A program made the position numbers and the translations under genes. A model generated the notes under the pieces. That model worked only from the letters and a program-made list of their open reading frames with translations, did not search any database and was not told the DNA's origin. Shown here in pieces: positions 38,234 through 46,705 of a stretch of DNA of 64,000 nucleotides (position 1 is its first letter; each line of letters opens with the position of its first letter). The DNA lies in the NCBI RefSeq assembly GCF_024459955.1, contig NZ_JANFXK010000003.1, positions 124,001 through 188,000 of the forward strand. Reading direction: 5' to 3'. This stretch comes from Anaerovorax odorimutans (GTDB taxonomy: Bacteria > Bacillota > Clostridia > Peptostreptococcales > Anaerovoracaceae).

Positions 38234-39484
38234 CTATGCCTCCATAATTGACTTCAGATCAAAATCTTTATTGGTCACCGCGGCCCCGCAATAAGCGCTC
38301 ATATCGCAGATCCGCTCCGCTGTCCGCCGTATGTCGTCCATGGTTACCCGGTTAAAGCCTTCTATTACTTCTTCCGGTGTATGGATTTTTCCGCAGATCA
38401 CCATATTCTTACCTATGGAAAACATCCGTCCGGTCACATTTTCCTGACCGAAAATATAGCTGCTCTTCATCTGTTCTTTTGCTGTGGCCAGCTCTTCTTC
38501 CGTAACGCCGCTGCGCTTTAAAGTTTCCAGCTCTTCTTTAATGCCTTCAATCGCGTCTCTGATCTTATCATGGGCAACGCCTGCGTAAATATTAAAATAG
38601 CCGCTGTTGCTGAAAGAACTCGACACCGAATAGACCGAATAAGCCAGCCCCTTTTCCTCTCTGATGTTCTGAAAGAGTCTGGAACTCATGCTGCCACCCA
38701 TAATGTTGCTCAAAAGACCCATGGCATAGTACTCTTCATCCTCCAGTGCGACGCCCCTGACAGCTAGACTGATATGGCTCTGCTCAATGTCTTTCGTTTT
38801 TACCTTATATCCCGGGCAATAGGGCTCCAGGGTATACGCTTTCGGCTGTTTTTCGGCTTTCAAAACTTTCAGCTTATCCTGGAACATTTCACAGATGGCG
38901 TTTTCATCAAAATTTCCCGCAATGGCGATAACGATACTGTCTCTGGTATATTCCTTTGTCATGTAATCCACTAAAACGCTTCGGTCGATATTATCAAGAG
39001 AAGCCGGCGTGCCGATTATGGAGTTTCCCAGCGGGTTTCCCTTGAACACCAGCTCACAGACCGTGTCATGGGCGTCATCGTCCGGCGTATCCTGAATCAT
39101 CTTGATCTCTTCGCAGATGACGCTTTTTTCCTTTTGCATCTCTTTTTCATCCATCCTGGAATTGAGCAGCATGTCCAGCAGAATCTCCGCGGCCTTATCC
39201 AGATTGCTGGAAAGGGTCTTGATATAATAGCAGGTAGCTTCCTTACCCGTAAACGCATTGAACTGTCCGCCAATACGGTCCACATCGGCGGCGATCTCCT
39301 TCGCCGTCCTGTTTTCCGTGCCTTTGAACATCATGTGCTCAATGTAATGGGATACACCTGCGATCTTTGACGGCTCATCCACGGAACCGGCCCTTACCCA
39401 TGCTCCCAGCGCCACAGACTGCAGATGCGGAATCTGTTCCATAATAACGGTGGTACCGCAGTCAAGTTTCTTCGTTCGAATCAT
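38234..39484 (-). CDS. M16 family zinc metallopeptidase (YmxG/PepR-like)
   Basis: The 416-residue protein has the inverted zinc motif HYIEHMMFKGT (HxxEH, residues about 47-51) and the second half of the fold with GGSMSSRLFQNIREEKGLAYSVYS. Single-chain M16B peptidases of this kind form dimers and degrade peptides; the Bacillus homologue lies near dut as well. It runs into dut with three bases between. Confidence 0.93.
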   Translation of the reverse strand: MIRTKKLDCGTTVIMEQIPHLQSVALGAWVRAGSVDEPSKIAGVSHYIEHMMFKGTENRTAKEIAADVDRIGGQFNAFTGKEATCYYIKTLSSNLDKAAEILLDMLLNSRMDEKEMQKEKSVICEEIKMIQDTPDDDAHDTVCELVFKGNPLGNSIIGTPASLDNIDRSVLVDYMTKEYTRDSIVIAIAGNFDENAICEMFQDKLKVLKAEKQPKAYTLEPYCPGYKVKTKDIEQSHISLAVRGVALEDEEYYAMGLLSNIMGGSMSSRLFQNIREEKGLAYSVYSVSSSFSNSGYFNIYAGVAHDKIRDAIEGIKEELETLKRSGVTEEELATAKEQMKSSYIFGQENVTGRMFSIGKNMVICGKIHTPEEVIEGFNRVTMDDIRRTAERICDMSAYCGAAVTNKDFDLKSIMEA

Positions 39485-39496
39485 TCTAATAACACC

Positions 39497-39778
39497 CTAT
39501 TTCTTTCTCTTTATTTTCTCTATAATCTCTTTTCTGTACAGATAACCCGCAATAATCAGCGCAATAAGGATCATTGACACAGTGCCCGCGGTCTTTCCGA
39601 ATTTCAGCTCAAAGAAATAACTAATGAAAAGAACTCCCGCAAAAAGGAGGAGCACCAGCATAAAAATAGCAAGGCTGGCTCTTTTAGCCACGCCTTGTTG
39701 TCTTTCCGCATCGCTTTCCTGCGCTGTCTGCTCCTTATGCTGTTTTGATTTCAGCGGTTCTTTTTCTTTCATAATCAT
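39497..39778 (-). CDS. Small hypothetical membrane protein
   Basis: The 93-residue protein has a charged N-terminus rich in Lys, Glu and Gln (1-30), two hydrophobic segments (about 34-53 and 60-79) and a basic tail (KEIIEKIKRKK). I do not recognise the family. It ends 12 bases before the M16 peptidase start and probably shares its transcript. Confidence 0.6.
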   Translation of the reverse strand: MIMKEKEPLKSKQHKEQTAQESDAERQQGVAKRASLAIFMLVLLLFAGVLFISYFFELKFGKTAGTVSMILIALIIAGYLYRKEIIEKIKRKK

Positions 39779-39829
39779 CCGTACCTTTTCTTCAGTTAAC
39801 CTTTATTGTAGCACAAAACCCTGATAGTG

Positions 39830-40501
39830 TCACGAATTCCTGTTTAATATGGATAAGATACGAATAAAGATGTTGATGATATCCATATACAGGTCCGTAG
39901 CACTGTCGATCGCGTTATTTACGGTTCTCCTGTAAGCATTGGCTTTCGCCCAGTCATATCCGATATATCCGGAAAACAGAAGGACTACGATGTAATCCAT
40001 AACAGCGAAATCCCTGTGAAAAATCAGCATGGCTCCCAATTCGACCACAATGACAGCGATTAACGTAAAAAACAGCATTCTTCCCATTCCCAGAAAGATT
40101 TTGGGAAAGATCGTTCCGGCTGCCATCATTACCAGAGTGATGGTTCCGGTGATGACAACCGCGTTAAATACAAGCTCTGTGCCGTAATAAGGCAGTATCA
40201 CGCTCAGCATGGCTCCCAGCGGCACTACGATAAAATTGTATCCGATAAAACTGATAAGCCCGCTGTCGCTGCGCGTAAGGAATGCCCCGATAAGAACGCA
40301 GACAATGTAGCCGATCACCAGCGCCAGATAATTGATGCCTGCGAAAAAGTCCTGAAACAGGCTGACCATCACGGCATTTACCGCAAACCCATATAAAAGC
40401 GTCGCTCCGATAATCAGATTGTATGCCCGGCGGCCGATCTCTTCCTGCCCCGGAGACAGCGTGAACCTGAGATTTTTATTTACCAGTGTTTTCTGTGACA
40501 T
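39830..40501 (-). CDS. Bax inhibitor-1 family membrane protein
   Basis: The 223-residue protein has seven membrane segments. Features of the BI-1/YetJ (UPF0005) family include LALVIGYIVCVLIGAFLTRS and the C-terminal FSGYIGYDWAKAN with Asp, followed by DSATDLYMDIINIFIRILSIL. Bacterial members are pH-dependent calcium channels or leaks. AAAGGGG precedes the ATG. Confidence 0.88.
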   Translation of the reverse strand: MSQKTLVNKNLRFTLSPGQEEIGRRAYNLIIGATLLYGFAVNAVMVSLFQDFFAGINYLALVIGYIVCVLIGAFLTRSDSGLISFIGYNFIVVPLGAMLSVILPYYGTELVFNAVVITGTITLVMMAAGTIFPKIFLGMGRMLFFTLIAVIVVELGAMLIFHRDFAVMDYIVVLLFSGYIGYDWAKANAYRRTVNNAIDSATDLYMDIINIFIRILSILNRNS

Positions 40502-40564
40502 AGTTTACCCCTTTCCGATTTTGCTATTTATTATACCACATGCCAATAAGTTTTCATCCCCTAT

Positions 40565-40595
40565 GTAACACAAATTTCAAAATGCTCATATACTA
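40565..40595 (+). promoter_or_regulatory. Sigma-E/sigma-K-like mother-cell promoter
   Basis: GTAACA at 40565-40570 is followed 16 bases later by CATATACTA (40587-40595). The latter fits the sigma-K -10 pattern CATA-N3-TA, and the -35 AC core fits sigma-E/K. It lies 40 bases before the start of the Cys-rich gene. Confidence 0.55.
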
Positions 40596-40634
40596 TCCAA
40601 GAATGACTTAATGTGATATGAAGGAGGTAACTAT

Positions 40635-41732
40635 ATGAGTTGTTTCGGCAATCGACCGGCGCCGGACCTCTACGAGAATTGCTGCAATGCAGGCAATCTT
40701 TGCAAGTTTAACGGAAAGCTCGACGATGTGGTCAGCACTCCGATTTATGCCCAAAGTGTTTATGATGCTGTGCTGTTCAACCTTCAGGGTATGAAGACTG
40801 TGCAGGGGCAGATGTTCACTCCGAACATCCCTTGCGGGCACACCATCAGCAGAGTTGTAGATATTCGCTGCAAGAGGTTTTTTAATCCGTGTAATGTAGA
40901 TGATCCCAGGAACCTGAACCTGGATGTTGACACCAGCATTTCCGGCGCGACATTTTTACAGGATAGTCAGGGAAATCCGCTGGAGGTGGTAGGCCCCGAC
41001 GGAACCCTTTCGGAAAAAATACTTTACGCCGATACCAAAGAATGTGATGACAAGTGTATGGGAACACCGATTTTCGGTACTCAGAACGTAAGCATCACAG
41101 GAAACGTTTTAGTTTACATCGACCTGCTGCTGTGCGACAGGTGCAATAACGAAAGCGTCTTTACCGTATGTGCGGAAGTCAATGTGGCTACATCTTCCCA
41201 CCCTCTGATTTTAACCAATTTCTTTGAAATCTGTATGCCGAGTACGGTAGATACGGCTTTTCTGCCGAGATTTACGGAATTCAGTAATGTGGCCTGTGAG
41301 ACGCGTCTTGCTACCAATAACTGCGGAAGAGACCTGACGGTAGGACCGGAAGGAGAGGTCTGCGGAAACCTGATCATAGCTTTATGTGTCAGCTGTGAGA
41401 AAAAGGTAACAGTGCCAGTTCAGCTGTGCCTTCTGTCCACCGGATTCGCGGAGATTCCGGCACAGACCAATCCGATCTGTACGACCTTCCCGACTCTGTT
41501 CCCCAACAGAATCAGCCCGCAGGATACTGCGGAAAACTGCGGTGATCCCTGTGATCCGTGCTGTGATCCATGCGACCCTTGCAAACCACCGGCCAATCCG
41601 GCCTGCGGCTGCGACAGCAACGGCACGCCAATCGCAAACGATTGCGGCTGTAATGAATGCGCGCCGCCCAAACCGGACCCCTGCTGCGATCCTTGCGATC
41701 CATGCAAACCGCAGCCGCGCCACAGAAGGTAG
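40635..41732 (+). CDS. Cysteine-rich protein, probable spore coat or exosporium component
   Basis: The 365-residue plus-strand protein has Cys throughout, including a CC pair near the N-terminus (ENCCNAGNLCKF). A C-terminal low-complexity tail is built from DPCxP repeats (CGDPCDPCCDPCDPCKPP and a second block near the end). The middle (60-290) is beta-rich with repeated patterns of hydrophobics. No family is recognised. The mother-cell-type promoter, AAGGAGGT ribosome site, strong terminator and Cys-rich tail together suggest a sporulation surface protein cross-linked by disulfides. That is inference. Confidence 0.6.
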   Translation: MSCFGNRPAPDLYENCCNAGNLCKFNGKLDDVVSTPIYAQSVYDAVLFNLQGMKTVQGQMFTPNIPCGHTISRVVDIRCKRFFNPCNVDDPRNLNLDVDTSISGATFLQDSQGNPLEVVGPDGTLSEKILYADTKECDDKCMGTPIFGTQNVSITGNVLVYIDLLLCDRCNNESVFTVCAEVNVATSSHPLILTNFFEICMPSTVDTAFLPRFTEFSNVACETRLATNNCGRDLTVGPEGEVCGNLIIALCVSCEKKVTVPVQLCLLSTGFAEIPAQTNPICTTFPTLFPNRISPQDTAENCGDPCDPCCDPCDPCKPPANPACGCDSNGTPIANDCGCNECAPPKPDPCCDPCDPCKPQPRHRR

Positions 41733-41765
41733 GCAGATTCTGAACGCTTGATTTTATTTATGTAA

Positions 41766-41801
41766 AAGGCCCGGTCCCGCAGGTTTGCGGGACCGGGCCT
41801 T
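41766..41801 (+). terminator. Terminator of the Cys-rich gene
   Basis: A perfect 16-pair inverted repeat (AAGGCCCGGTCCCGCA and its complement) with loop GGTT lies 33 bases after the stop. The trailing T tract is weak, but the stem is very stable. Confidence 0.75.
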
Positions 41802-41860
41802 GATTGTATAAAAGAATAGCAGCGGATCTGCGACCAAATGCTGATTTCCCTGACAGGTTC

Positions 41861-42019
41861 CGGTAACTTTTCCCGATTTTTTCGAAAAGTTACGCATTTT
41901 CCAATGATCCGGCGGCCTTCAGAACGGCCGAAAGCACAAATTGTCATTTTTCACGGCCTCGGGCCCCCGCAAACCCACAACTTTGCGTAACTTTGCATAA
42001 TTTTTTTGGAAAGTTACCG
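41861..42019. repeat. MITE-like element, complete copy of repeat family B
   Basis: The 159-base element has 36-base imperfect terminal inverted repeats: CGGTAACTTT...AAAGTTACGCA at 41861-41896 and its complement at 41984-42019. Each end can also fold on itself (GTAACTTTT/AAAAGTTAC). The 87-base interior holds GCACAAATTGTCATTTTTC, CGGCC palindromes and CCCGCAAACCCACAA. Partial copies occur at 22138-22246 and 61930-62026, and a diverged one at 14300-14459. There is no ORF; an active transposase source is unknown. Confidence 0.75.
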
Positions 42020-42197
42020 CAGTTCGCAGGGCTGTTTAGGCTCGCTCAAACTGATACTGCATGAATCCAACTAATATCGTATGTGCTACTCACAAGAGAA
42101 GGGAAACTCCAGAGGAGGCAATTGTGGCTGCATCGGAGGAGACTGGGGCTGTCCCCTTTCCCCCAATATCAATAGATGTCCGCGTCAAACCGCAAAA

Positions 42198-42257
42198 GAT
42201 GCTCCTCATGCTACGAACCCATTCCCTTCCGGGCTGCCTGTAGTCATAAGGAGCATC
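42198..42257 (-). terminator. Long hairpin downstream of the small acidic gene
   Basis: On the minus strand GATGCTCCT-ATG-CTAC pairs with GTAG-AT-AGGAGCATC around an inner AGCCC/GGGTT stem, and TTTTGCGG follows. It lies 55 bases after the stop of the gene at 42313-42507. The region 42020-42197 shows no supportable gene. Confidence 0.6.
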
Positions 42258-42312
42258 TCCTATTGTTTTCAGTTGTCATTAACATTTCAATCACCTGTAG
42301 CTCAAAGCCGTG

Positions 42313-42507
42313 TCACTTTGCGATTCCCATATAACGGTCATCGTAATCCTCAGTTTTGCAGGCTTTTTCTTCTTCGTACTCCATCCTTTCATCTTCTGAC
42401 ATATCAGCGCCTTTGTAATCGATGGATTCCGGATCTTCTTCCTCTTTCACAGGTTTGATGTATTCGGGAAAATACAGTTCGTTTTCCGCGATCTCTTTCT
42501 TAGTCAT
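42313..42507 (-). CDS. Small acidic hypothetical protein
   Basis: The 64-residue protein starts at 42507, with AAAGGAG seven bases upstream. It begins MTKKEIAENELYFPEYIKP and is very rich in Glu and Asp (KEEEDPES, SEDERMEYEEE). No family is recognised. It lies downstream of the secA2-like gene on the same strand, with a gap of about 130 bases. Whether it works with that ATPase is unknown. Confidence 0.6.
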   Translation of the reverse strand: MTKKEIAENELYFPEYIKPVKEEEDPESIDYKGADMSEDERMEYEEEKACKTEDYDDRYMGIAK

Positions 42508-42637
42508 TGTATCACTCCTTTCGATTTTCTTTTGTCTTGTCCTTATTATATACCCAAAGAATCCGAAGCTCAAGCGTTATTTTTTTAATTATCAAAAGAT
42601 TCAGAAAAAATCAAACGAAAGGTATCTTTCTTCTTAT

Positions 42638-44848
42638 TTATCCAGAGTGCCCTCCCAGAATACCCCTTGGGCTTGCAAATTGTCCTTTGCTTTCATCGAT
42701 CATGAAAGTCTGCGTACTGGTGGATTTATTCAAGCCCTCCACTTTCAGATCCAGCCCATTTTCCGTAATTTTACACGTTTTGAGCTTTCCGAGGACATCT
42801 TCTTTAATGTCTTCTTCCATTTCCCAAAAGGCTTTATCCGCAAACCTCTGGTAAACATCAATCGGATTTTCTTTTCCCAGGATCACCAGATGGATTCCCT
42901 CACGGACATTCTCCATAGTTAAAAGATAATCGGCCCAATGTTCATTAATATAGTAAAGCAGGAGCTGCTGTTGTGCACGGATCACCCCTGCCTCCCCTCC
43001 CTCTAAAAGCTTTAGCGAATATAGCTGAGGGGCTTTATCCTTTAAAAAGGTTATTGTTTCGGGAAATCTCAATACGGATTCCCTATACTCAGAAATCAAC
43101 TGTCTCTGTTTTTCTAAAATTATTGAATATTTCTCAAGGATGTATCTTTGCTGCGCATCAAAACTTTCAATGATCCTTTGTATCGACCGGACTTTGTAAT
43201 TTTCCTTTATTCTCGGTTCTCTGCGGAGAAAAGTTTCGATCAGTTCCTGCTTGCTGCTTATGAAAAACTGACTCTCGCCAGGATCTCCCTGCCTTCCTGC
43301 CCGGCCCCGCAATTGGTCATCGATCCGTCTGCTTCGATTAATGCCGGCTCCCAAAACAAAAAGCCCTCCTGCATTTTTTACAAAGTCCTGATCCGGCTTA
43401 TTTTCCTTTCCCAAGACAATATCAACTCCCCGTCCGGCCATATTGGTGGATATTGTAATCCGGTAAGGATCTGCCGCATGGGCAATCAGCTCAGCCTCCT
43501 TCTCATGCTGTTTGGCGTTCAGTACAAAAGGCTTCAAGCTCTTCTCTTTAAGGGAATCGGCAAGGACCTGGGACTCTCCGATACTCTGTGTTCCAATCAA
43601 AATCGGCTGTCCTTTTTCGTGGAGCTTCATGATTTTGCGTATCATAGCCCGTTTCCACTCTGTTCCTGACGGGTAGACCCGGTCTTCATGGTCGATCCGC
43701 CGACAAGGACAATGGGGCGGGATTCTGCAGACGTTCAATCCATACATGGATCGAATCTCCTTCCGGGCGCTCCATCCTGTACCGGTCATTCCGCAGAGTT
43801 CTCGATATTGAAGTAGAAAAAACTGCATGGGTATCATATTGAGAATCATCATCTCATCTCCGCCGTCCACGCCCTCTTTTACAGCAATCGCCTGGTGCAG
43901 ATAACCTGCGAACTTGCGGTCTTTTGCGATTCTGCCGGTGTTTTCGTCTATAATATAGATACAGCCATCTTTTACAAGATACTCCCTGTCTCTTTTATAG
44001 AAAAGCTCTGCTTCCAAAAGTGTATGCAATATAGCCAGATATTCCGCATTTTCAGGAAGAAACAGATTCTCAATCCCCAGCAAATGTTCCGCATGTAAAA
44101 CACCTCTCTCAGTTAACCAAACCTGTCGGTCTTCCGCTTTTACTTCGATGTCTTCTTCCAGTAAAGCTTTTTTCACCTCCCATATGCTCTTATAATCGCA
44201 GTCATGCTCTCGTTCCTTCCCTGCGATTACCAAGGGATTCCTGGCTTCATCAATAAGGATCGAATCCGCCTCATCGACAATTGCCGTATCGAATTCGTGC
44301 TCATAAAGCTGCCCTTTCTCCTCTGCCATAAAATTTCTCAGGAAATCAAACCCGGCTTCTTTTGCCGTAATGTAAAGAACATTTTTCCGGTATGCTTCTT
44401 TTCGATCGGCAAACTCTGAATTTTGCAGAATGCAGGCACAAGTCAGCCCGCAGAAGGCGAAAATCCTTTGATTGTTTTCAAAATCACGTTGTGTCAGATA
44501 ATCGTTATAAACCAGAATATGTACATGCCTTCCATTCAATGCGAGTGAAGCCGCAGACACTGCCGCCGCCAAGGTTTTCCCCTCCCCGGTAGGCAGTTCC
44601 GCGATTTCTCCCCGTTCCATCGAATATGCGGCAGCGATCTGTGATTCAAACAAGCGGACCGATTTACAACGAAAGATAATCTCACTGAGAATACTATAAA
44701 CCTCCGGATCTTTTGCGGCATGGATCGAACGAAGCCGCGCTCTCAGCTCTCTGTCCGCAGCGCCGCTCCAATCGTAAGCTTTAACCTTTTCTACGAATTC
44801 TTTATATGGCAAAACAGGCCGTCTTTTCAACGACATTTTTTTAATCAT
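42638..44848 (-). CDS. SecA2-like translocase ATPase
   Basis: The 736-residue protein has SecA motor features: ERGEIAELPTGEGKTLAAA (Walker A, 83-95), DTAIVDEADSILIDEARNPL (Walker B), TGTGWSARKEIRSMYGL, TNMAGRGVDIVLG, and GRAGRQGDPGESQFF. It is about 100 residues shorter than SecA and lacks the C-terminal zinc-binding tail, as in accessory SecA2 proteins. It would drive export of a special substrate set through the membrane. No SecY2 or accessory Asp proteins are visible here, so its substrate and partner channel are unknown. Confidence 0.85.
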   Translation of the reverse strand: MIKKMSLKRRPVLPYKEFVEKVKAYDWSGAADRELRARLRSIHAAKDPEVYSILSEIIFRCKSVRLFESQIAAAYSMERGEIAELPTGEGKTLAAAVSAASLALNGRHVHILVYNDYLTQRDFENNQRIFAFCGLTCACILQNSEFADRKEAYRKNVLYITAKEAGFDFLRNFMAEEKGQLYEHEFDTAIVDEADSILIDEARNPLVIAGKEREHDCDYKSIWEVKKALLEEDIEVKAEDRQVWLTERGVLHAEHLLGIENLFLPENAEYLAILHTLLEAELFYKRDREYLVKDGCIYIIDENTGRIAKDRKFAGYLHQAIAVKEGVDGGDEMMILNMIPMQFFLLQYRELCGMTGTGWSARKEIRSMYGLNVCRIPPHCPCRRIDHEDRVYPSGTEWKRAMIRKIMKLHEKGQPILIGTQSIGESQVLADSLKEKSLKPFVLNAKQHEKEAELIAHAADPYRITISTNMAGRGVDIVLGKENKPDQDFVKNAGGLFVLGAGINRSRRIDDQLRGRAGRQGDPGESQFFISSKQELIETFLRREPRIKENYKVRSIQRIIESFDAQQRYILEKYSIILEKQRQLISEYRESVLRFPETITFLKDKAPQLYSLKLLEGGEAGVIRAQQQLLLYYINEHWADYLLTMENVREGIHLVILGKENPIDVYQRFADKAFWEMEEDIKEDVLGKLKTCKITENGLDLKVEGLNKSTSTQTFMIDESKGQFASPRGILGGHSG

Positions 44849-44900
44849 AATAATTGCTCCTTTTCACGCTTTGATTTTATTGTTCAACATGAAAAAGAGA

Positions 44901-45086
44901 TCATTCAATTTTACAAATGGTCAGTTTCTGAGATAAAGACTTCAATGTGATGGCCGGTAAGGATAAAAGACTCAGTATTATTGTATCCTCACAGGAAAAA
45001 TGAAAGAATGCGGCAGGAAGAAGCACCATTACAAGAAATGCAACAGCAGAAAGGATATATAAAATTGTAAGCATGTTATCTTTCAT
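44901..45086 (-). CDS. Small hydrophobic protein upstream of the SecA2-like gene
   Basis: A 61-residue ORF (MKDNMLTILYILSAVAFLV...) has one or two hydrophobic segments and a basic C-terminus. AAAGG lies a few bases upstream of the ATG. It ends 52 bases before the SecA2-like gene on the same strand, so it may share its transcript. No family is recognised; it could be a chance ORF. Confidence 0.35.
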   Translation of the reverse strand: MKDNMLTILYILSAVAFLVMVLLPAAFFHFSCEDTIILSLLSLPAITLKSLSQKLTICKIE

Positions 45087-45303
45087 TTTCTACCTTTGCC
45101 TTATGGTTATGGCGTCTCTGCGGATTCTGCAAAGATGGGCAGCTTCATTTATTGATACATTTACAATATACCACAAAATAAAGATCTTGTCAGTTCAGCT
45201 TTTGCCGCTCTTTTCAGTTCTATTTTGCGCTCAATGCCTGCTCCATTTAAAAAAACATTTATTTTGCATGGATTCTATTCCAAAGTAAATGTTCTTACTG
45301 TGC

Positions 45304-45344
45304 TTGACTTTAATAAAGTTAAATGTTATTTTTAACATAATTAA
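45304..45344 (+). promoter_or_regulatory. Promoter with overlapping palindrome upstream of the DUF2089 gene
   Basis: A -35 TTGACT (45304-45309) and -10 TATTTT (45327-45332) are 17 bases apart. An imperfect palindrome TTAAATGTTA-N4-6-TAACATAATTAA (45319-45344) overlaps the -10. It could be an operator, possibly for the DUF2089 protein itself, which has a helix-turn-helix. Confidence 0.5.
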
Positions 45345-45359
45345 AGAAAGGAGTTGTCT

Positions 45360-45659
45360 ATGGGTATCGAATATATTCCTGCATGGATGAGTGAGCTCGA
45401 GGAAGAAGATCTGACTTTTATTAAAAATTTTATTCTGGCCTCCGGTTCCTTGAAAGATATTGCCAAACAGTATGGCGTCACCTATCCTACTGTAAGGCTG
45501 CGGCTGGACCGGCTGATCCGGAAAATCCAGTTGGGGGATGAGCAGGAAACCGATCCCTATGTTGCTCTGATTAAGCGGCTGGCCGTGGATGATAAGATTG
45601 ATTTTGATACGGCAAAGCTGCTGACGCGTGAATTCAATAAAAGAAAAGGAAGGAAGTGA
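45360..45659 (+). CDS. DUF2089 family helix-turn-helix protein
   Basis: The 99-residue protein starts at the ATG at 45360, with AAAGGAG seven bases upstream (an in-frame TTG at 45354 is less likely). It begins MGIEYIPAWMSELEEEDLTFIKNF and has a putative DNA-binding helix-turn-helix, SLKDIAKQYGVTYPTVRLRLD (residues about 30-50). DUF2089 proteins are thought to be regulators and often sit beside a membrane protein, as here. It overlaps or abuts the next gene. Confidence 0.8.
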   Translation: MGIEYIPAWMSELEEEDLTFIKNFILASGSLKDIAKQYGVTYPTVRLRLDRLIRKIQLGDEQETDPYVALIKRLAVDDKIDFDTAKLLTREFNKRKGRK

Positions 45660-45664
45660 ACACG

Positions 45665-46276
45665 ATGAATAACGTTTTGCTCTTGCTGCTTCTGATTTTC
45701 CTGCTTATCGTGGGCGGCGTTTTTTTAGTTTTGCAAATTTATCTCAGCCGGCGGGCAAAAGCAGGTTACGGTCTGATTTTGCCGATAGCAGGCCTTTGCA
45801 TTGCGATGCTGGTAACTTGGAATTATTTAGGCGTTGGCCAATGGTCGTCCGGTGATGAAGTGGGGTTTGAGAATGATAAAATCAGCGCTTTTATAAGTTT
45901 CCTCGATGATGAAGATGGACATGTCATAGCTTTCAGCAATCTAATGGTCAAAGATCTGTCCAACGGTGGTACAACAGAGTACCTCCTGGAATTTGACCAG
46001 GACGGCCAGCTGATTGGAAGCCCGGAAGCAATGCAGTACAAAGAGGAAATCATGTCCCTCCCTCCTACTAAGCTAACCGGTTCTTCCATATCTTTTGATC
46101 AACTGATGGAATTGGAAAACAAGCAAGAGGCCTATACTTTTACACTGTACTCGTTGGCTCTGATTGCATTGTACCTCATTCCAGTTGTTTATCTATTGGT
46201 ATATCTGCGTATTCGCCTAAAACGGAAACATCGTTCGCAATCGGTAGAAAAAATGGCAATCAAGGATTTGTCATAA
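45665..46276 (+). CDS. Hypothetical membrane protein paired with DUF2089 regulator
   Basis: The 203-residue protein has two N-terminal membrane segments (about 1-25 and 35-55), an external or internal domain (about 60-155; acidic, FDQDGQLIGSPEAMQYK), a third segment (about 162-185) and a basic tail. An alternative GTG at 45656 overlaps the DUF2089 stop (GTGA). No family is recognised. The pairing suggests control by the upstream HTH protein. Confidence 0.65.
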   Translation: MNNVLLLLLLIFLLIVGGVFLVLQIYLSRRAKAGYGLILPIAGLCIAMLVTWNYLGVGQWSSGDEVGFENDKISAFISFLDDEDGHVIAFSNLMVKDLSNGGTTEYLLEFDQDGQLIGSPEAMQYKEEIMSLPPTKLTGSSISFDQLMELENKQEAYTFTLYSLALIALYLIPVVYLLVYLRIRLKRKHRSQSVEKMAIKDLS

Positions 46277-46395
46277 CCTTGAAATGGCGGCTGTTCCCTG
46301 TGCGGTAACGGCCCTGAGATACTGGACAAATTGTGGTTTAGCCAGTAACATCATCTATAAACTGCAAGCTTATATGCTTCGATAAGTCCACACGG

Positions 46396-46419
46396 GTTAA
46401 GTGAAAAGCGAGATGCAAC
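46396..46419 (+). repeat. Left terminal inverted repeat of the IS30-family element
   Basis: GTTAAGTGAAAAGCGAGATGCAAC region; it matches the complement of the right end except for four positions. It lies on the 3' side of the transposase gene, nearly 290 bases beyond its stop. Confidence 0.75.
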
Positions 46420-46705
46420 CGCGAATATGTAAGAGCAACTTTGCGGACAACCGAGCAACAAATAGCGATCTTTCGTACACGAGGGCGACAAAATTGTCCA
46501 TAGGGGTCCCGATTTTTTTCGGGCAAGTGTCATGTTTCGGTTTCTTTTTCGCTGATTTTCCGTGTTCTTGCGCTTCGTTGCGACTTGGTTTACAATGGGG
46601 ATGGAGAATAGCGCGCACGAAAGCAAGGCCCGCATTTCCTACGCTTACTCAGGTAGATGTAAACGCGACCAGTGGTTCTATCCTGACGTGCCCTGCCGGA
46701 CGCGG

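Noticed and set aside
42061-42458. Plus-strand frames with a short Cys/Gly-rich stretch (MCYSQEKGNSRGG...)
   Set aside because: No ribosome site, no family match, and the frame runs into a hairpin and the antisense of the acidic gene. It could be a remnant, but I cannot support it.
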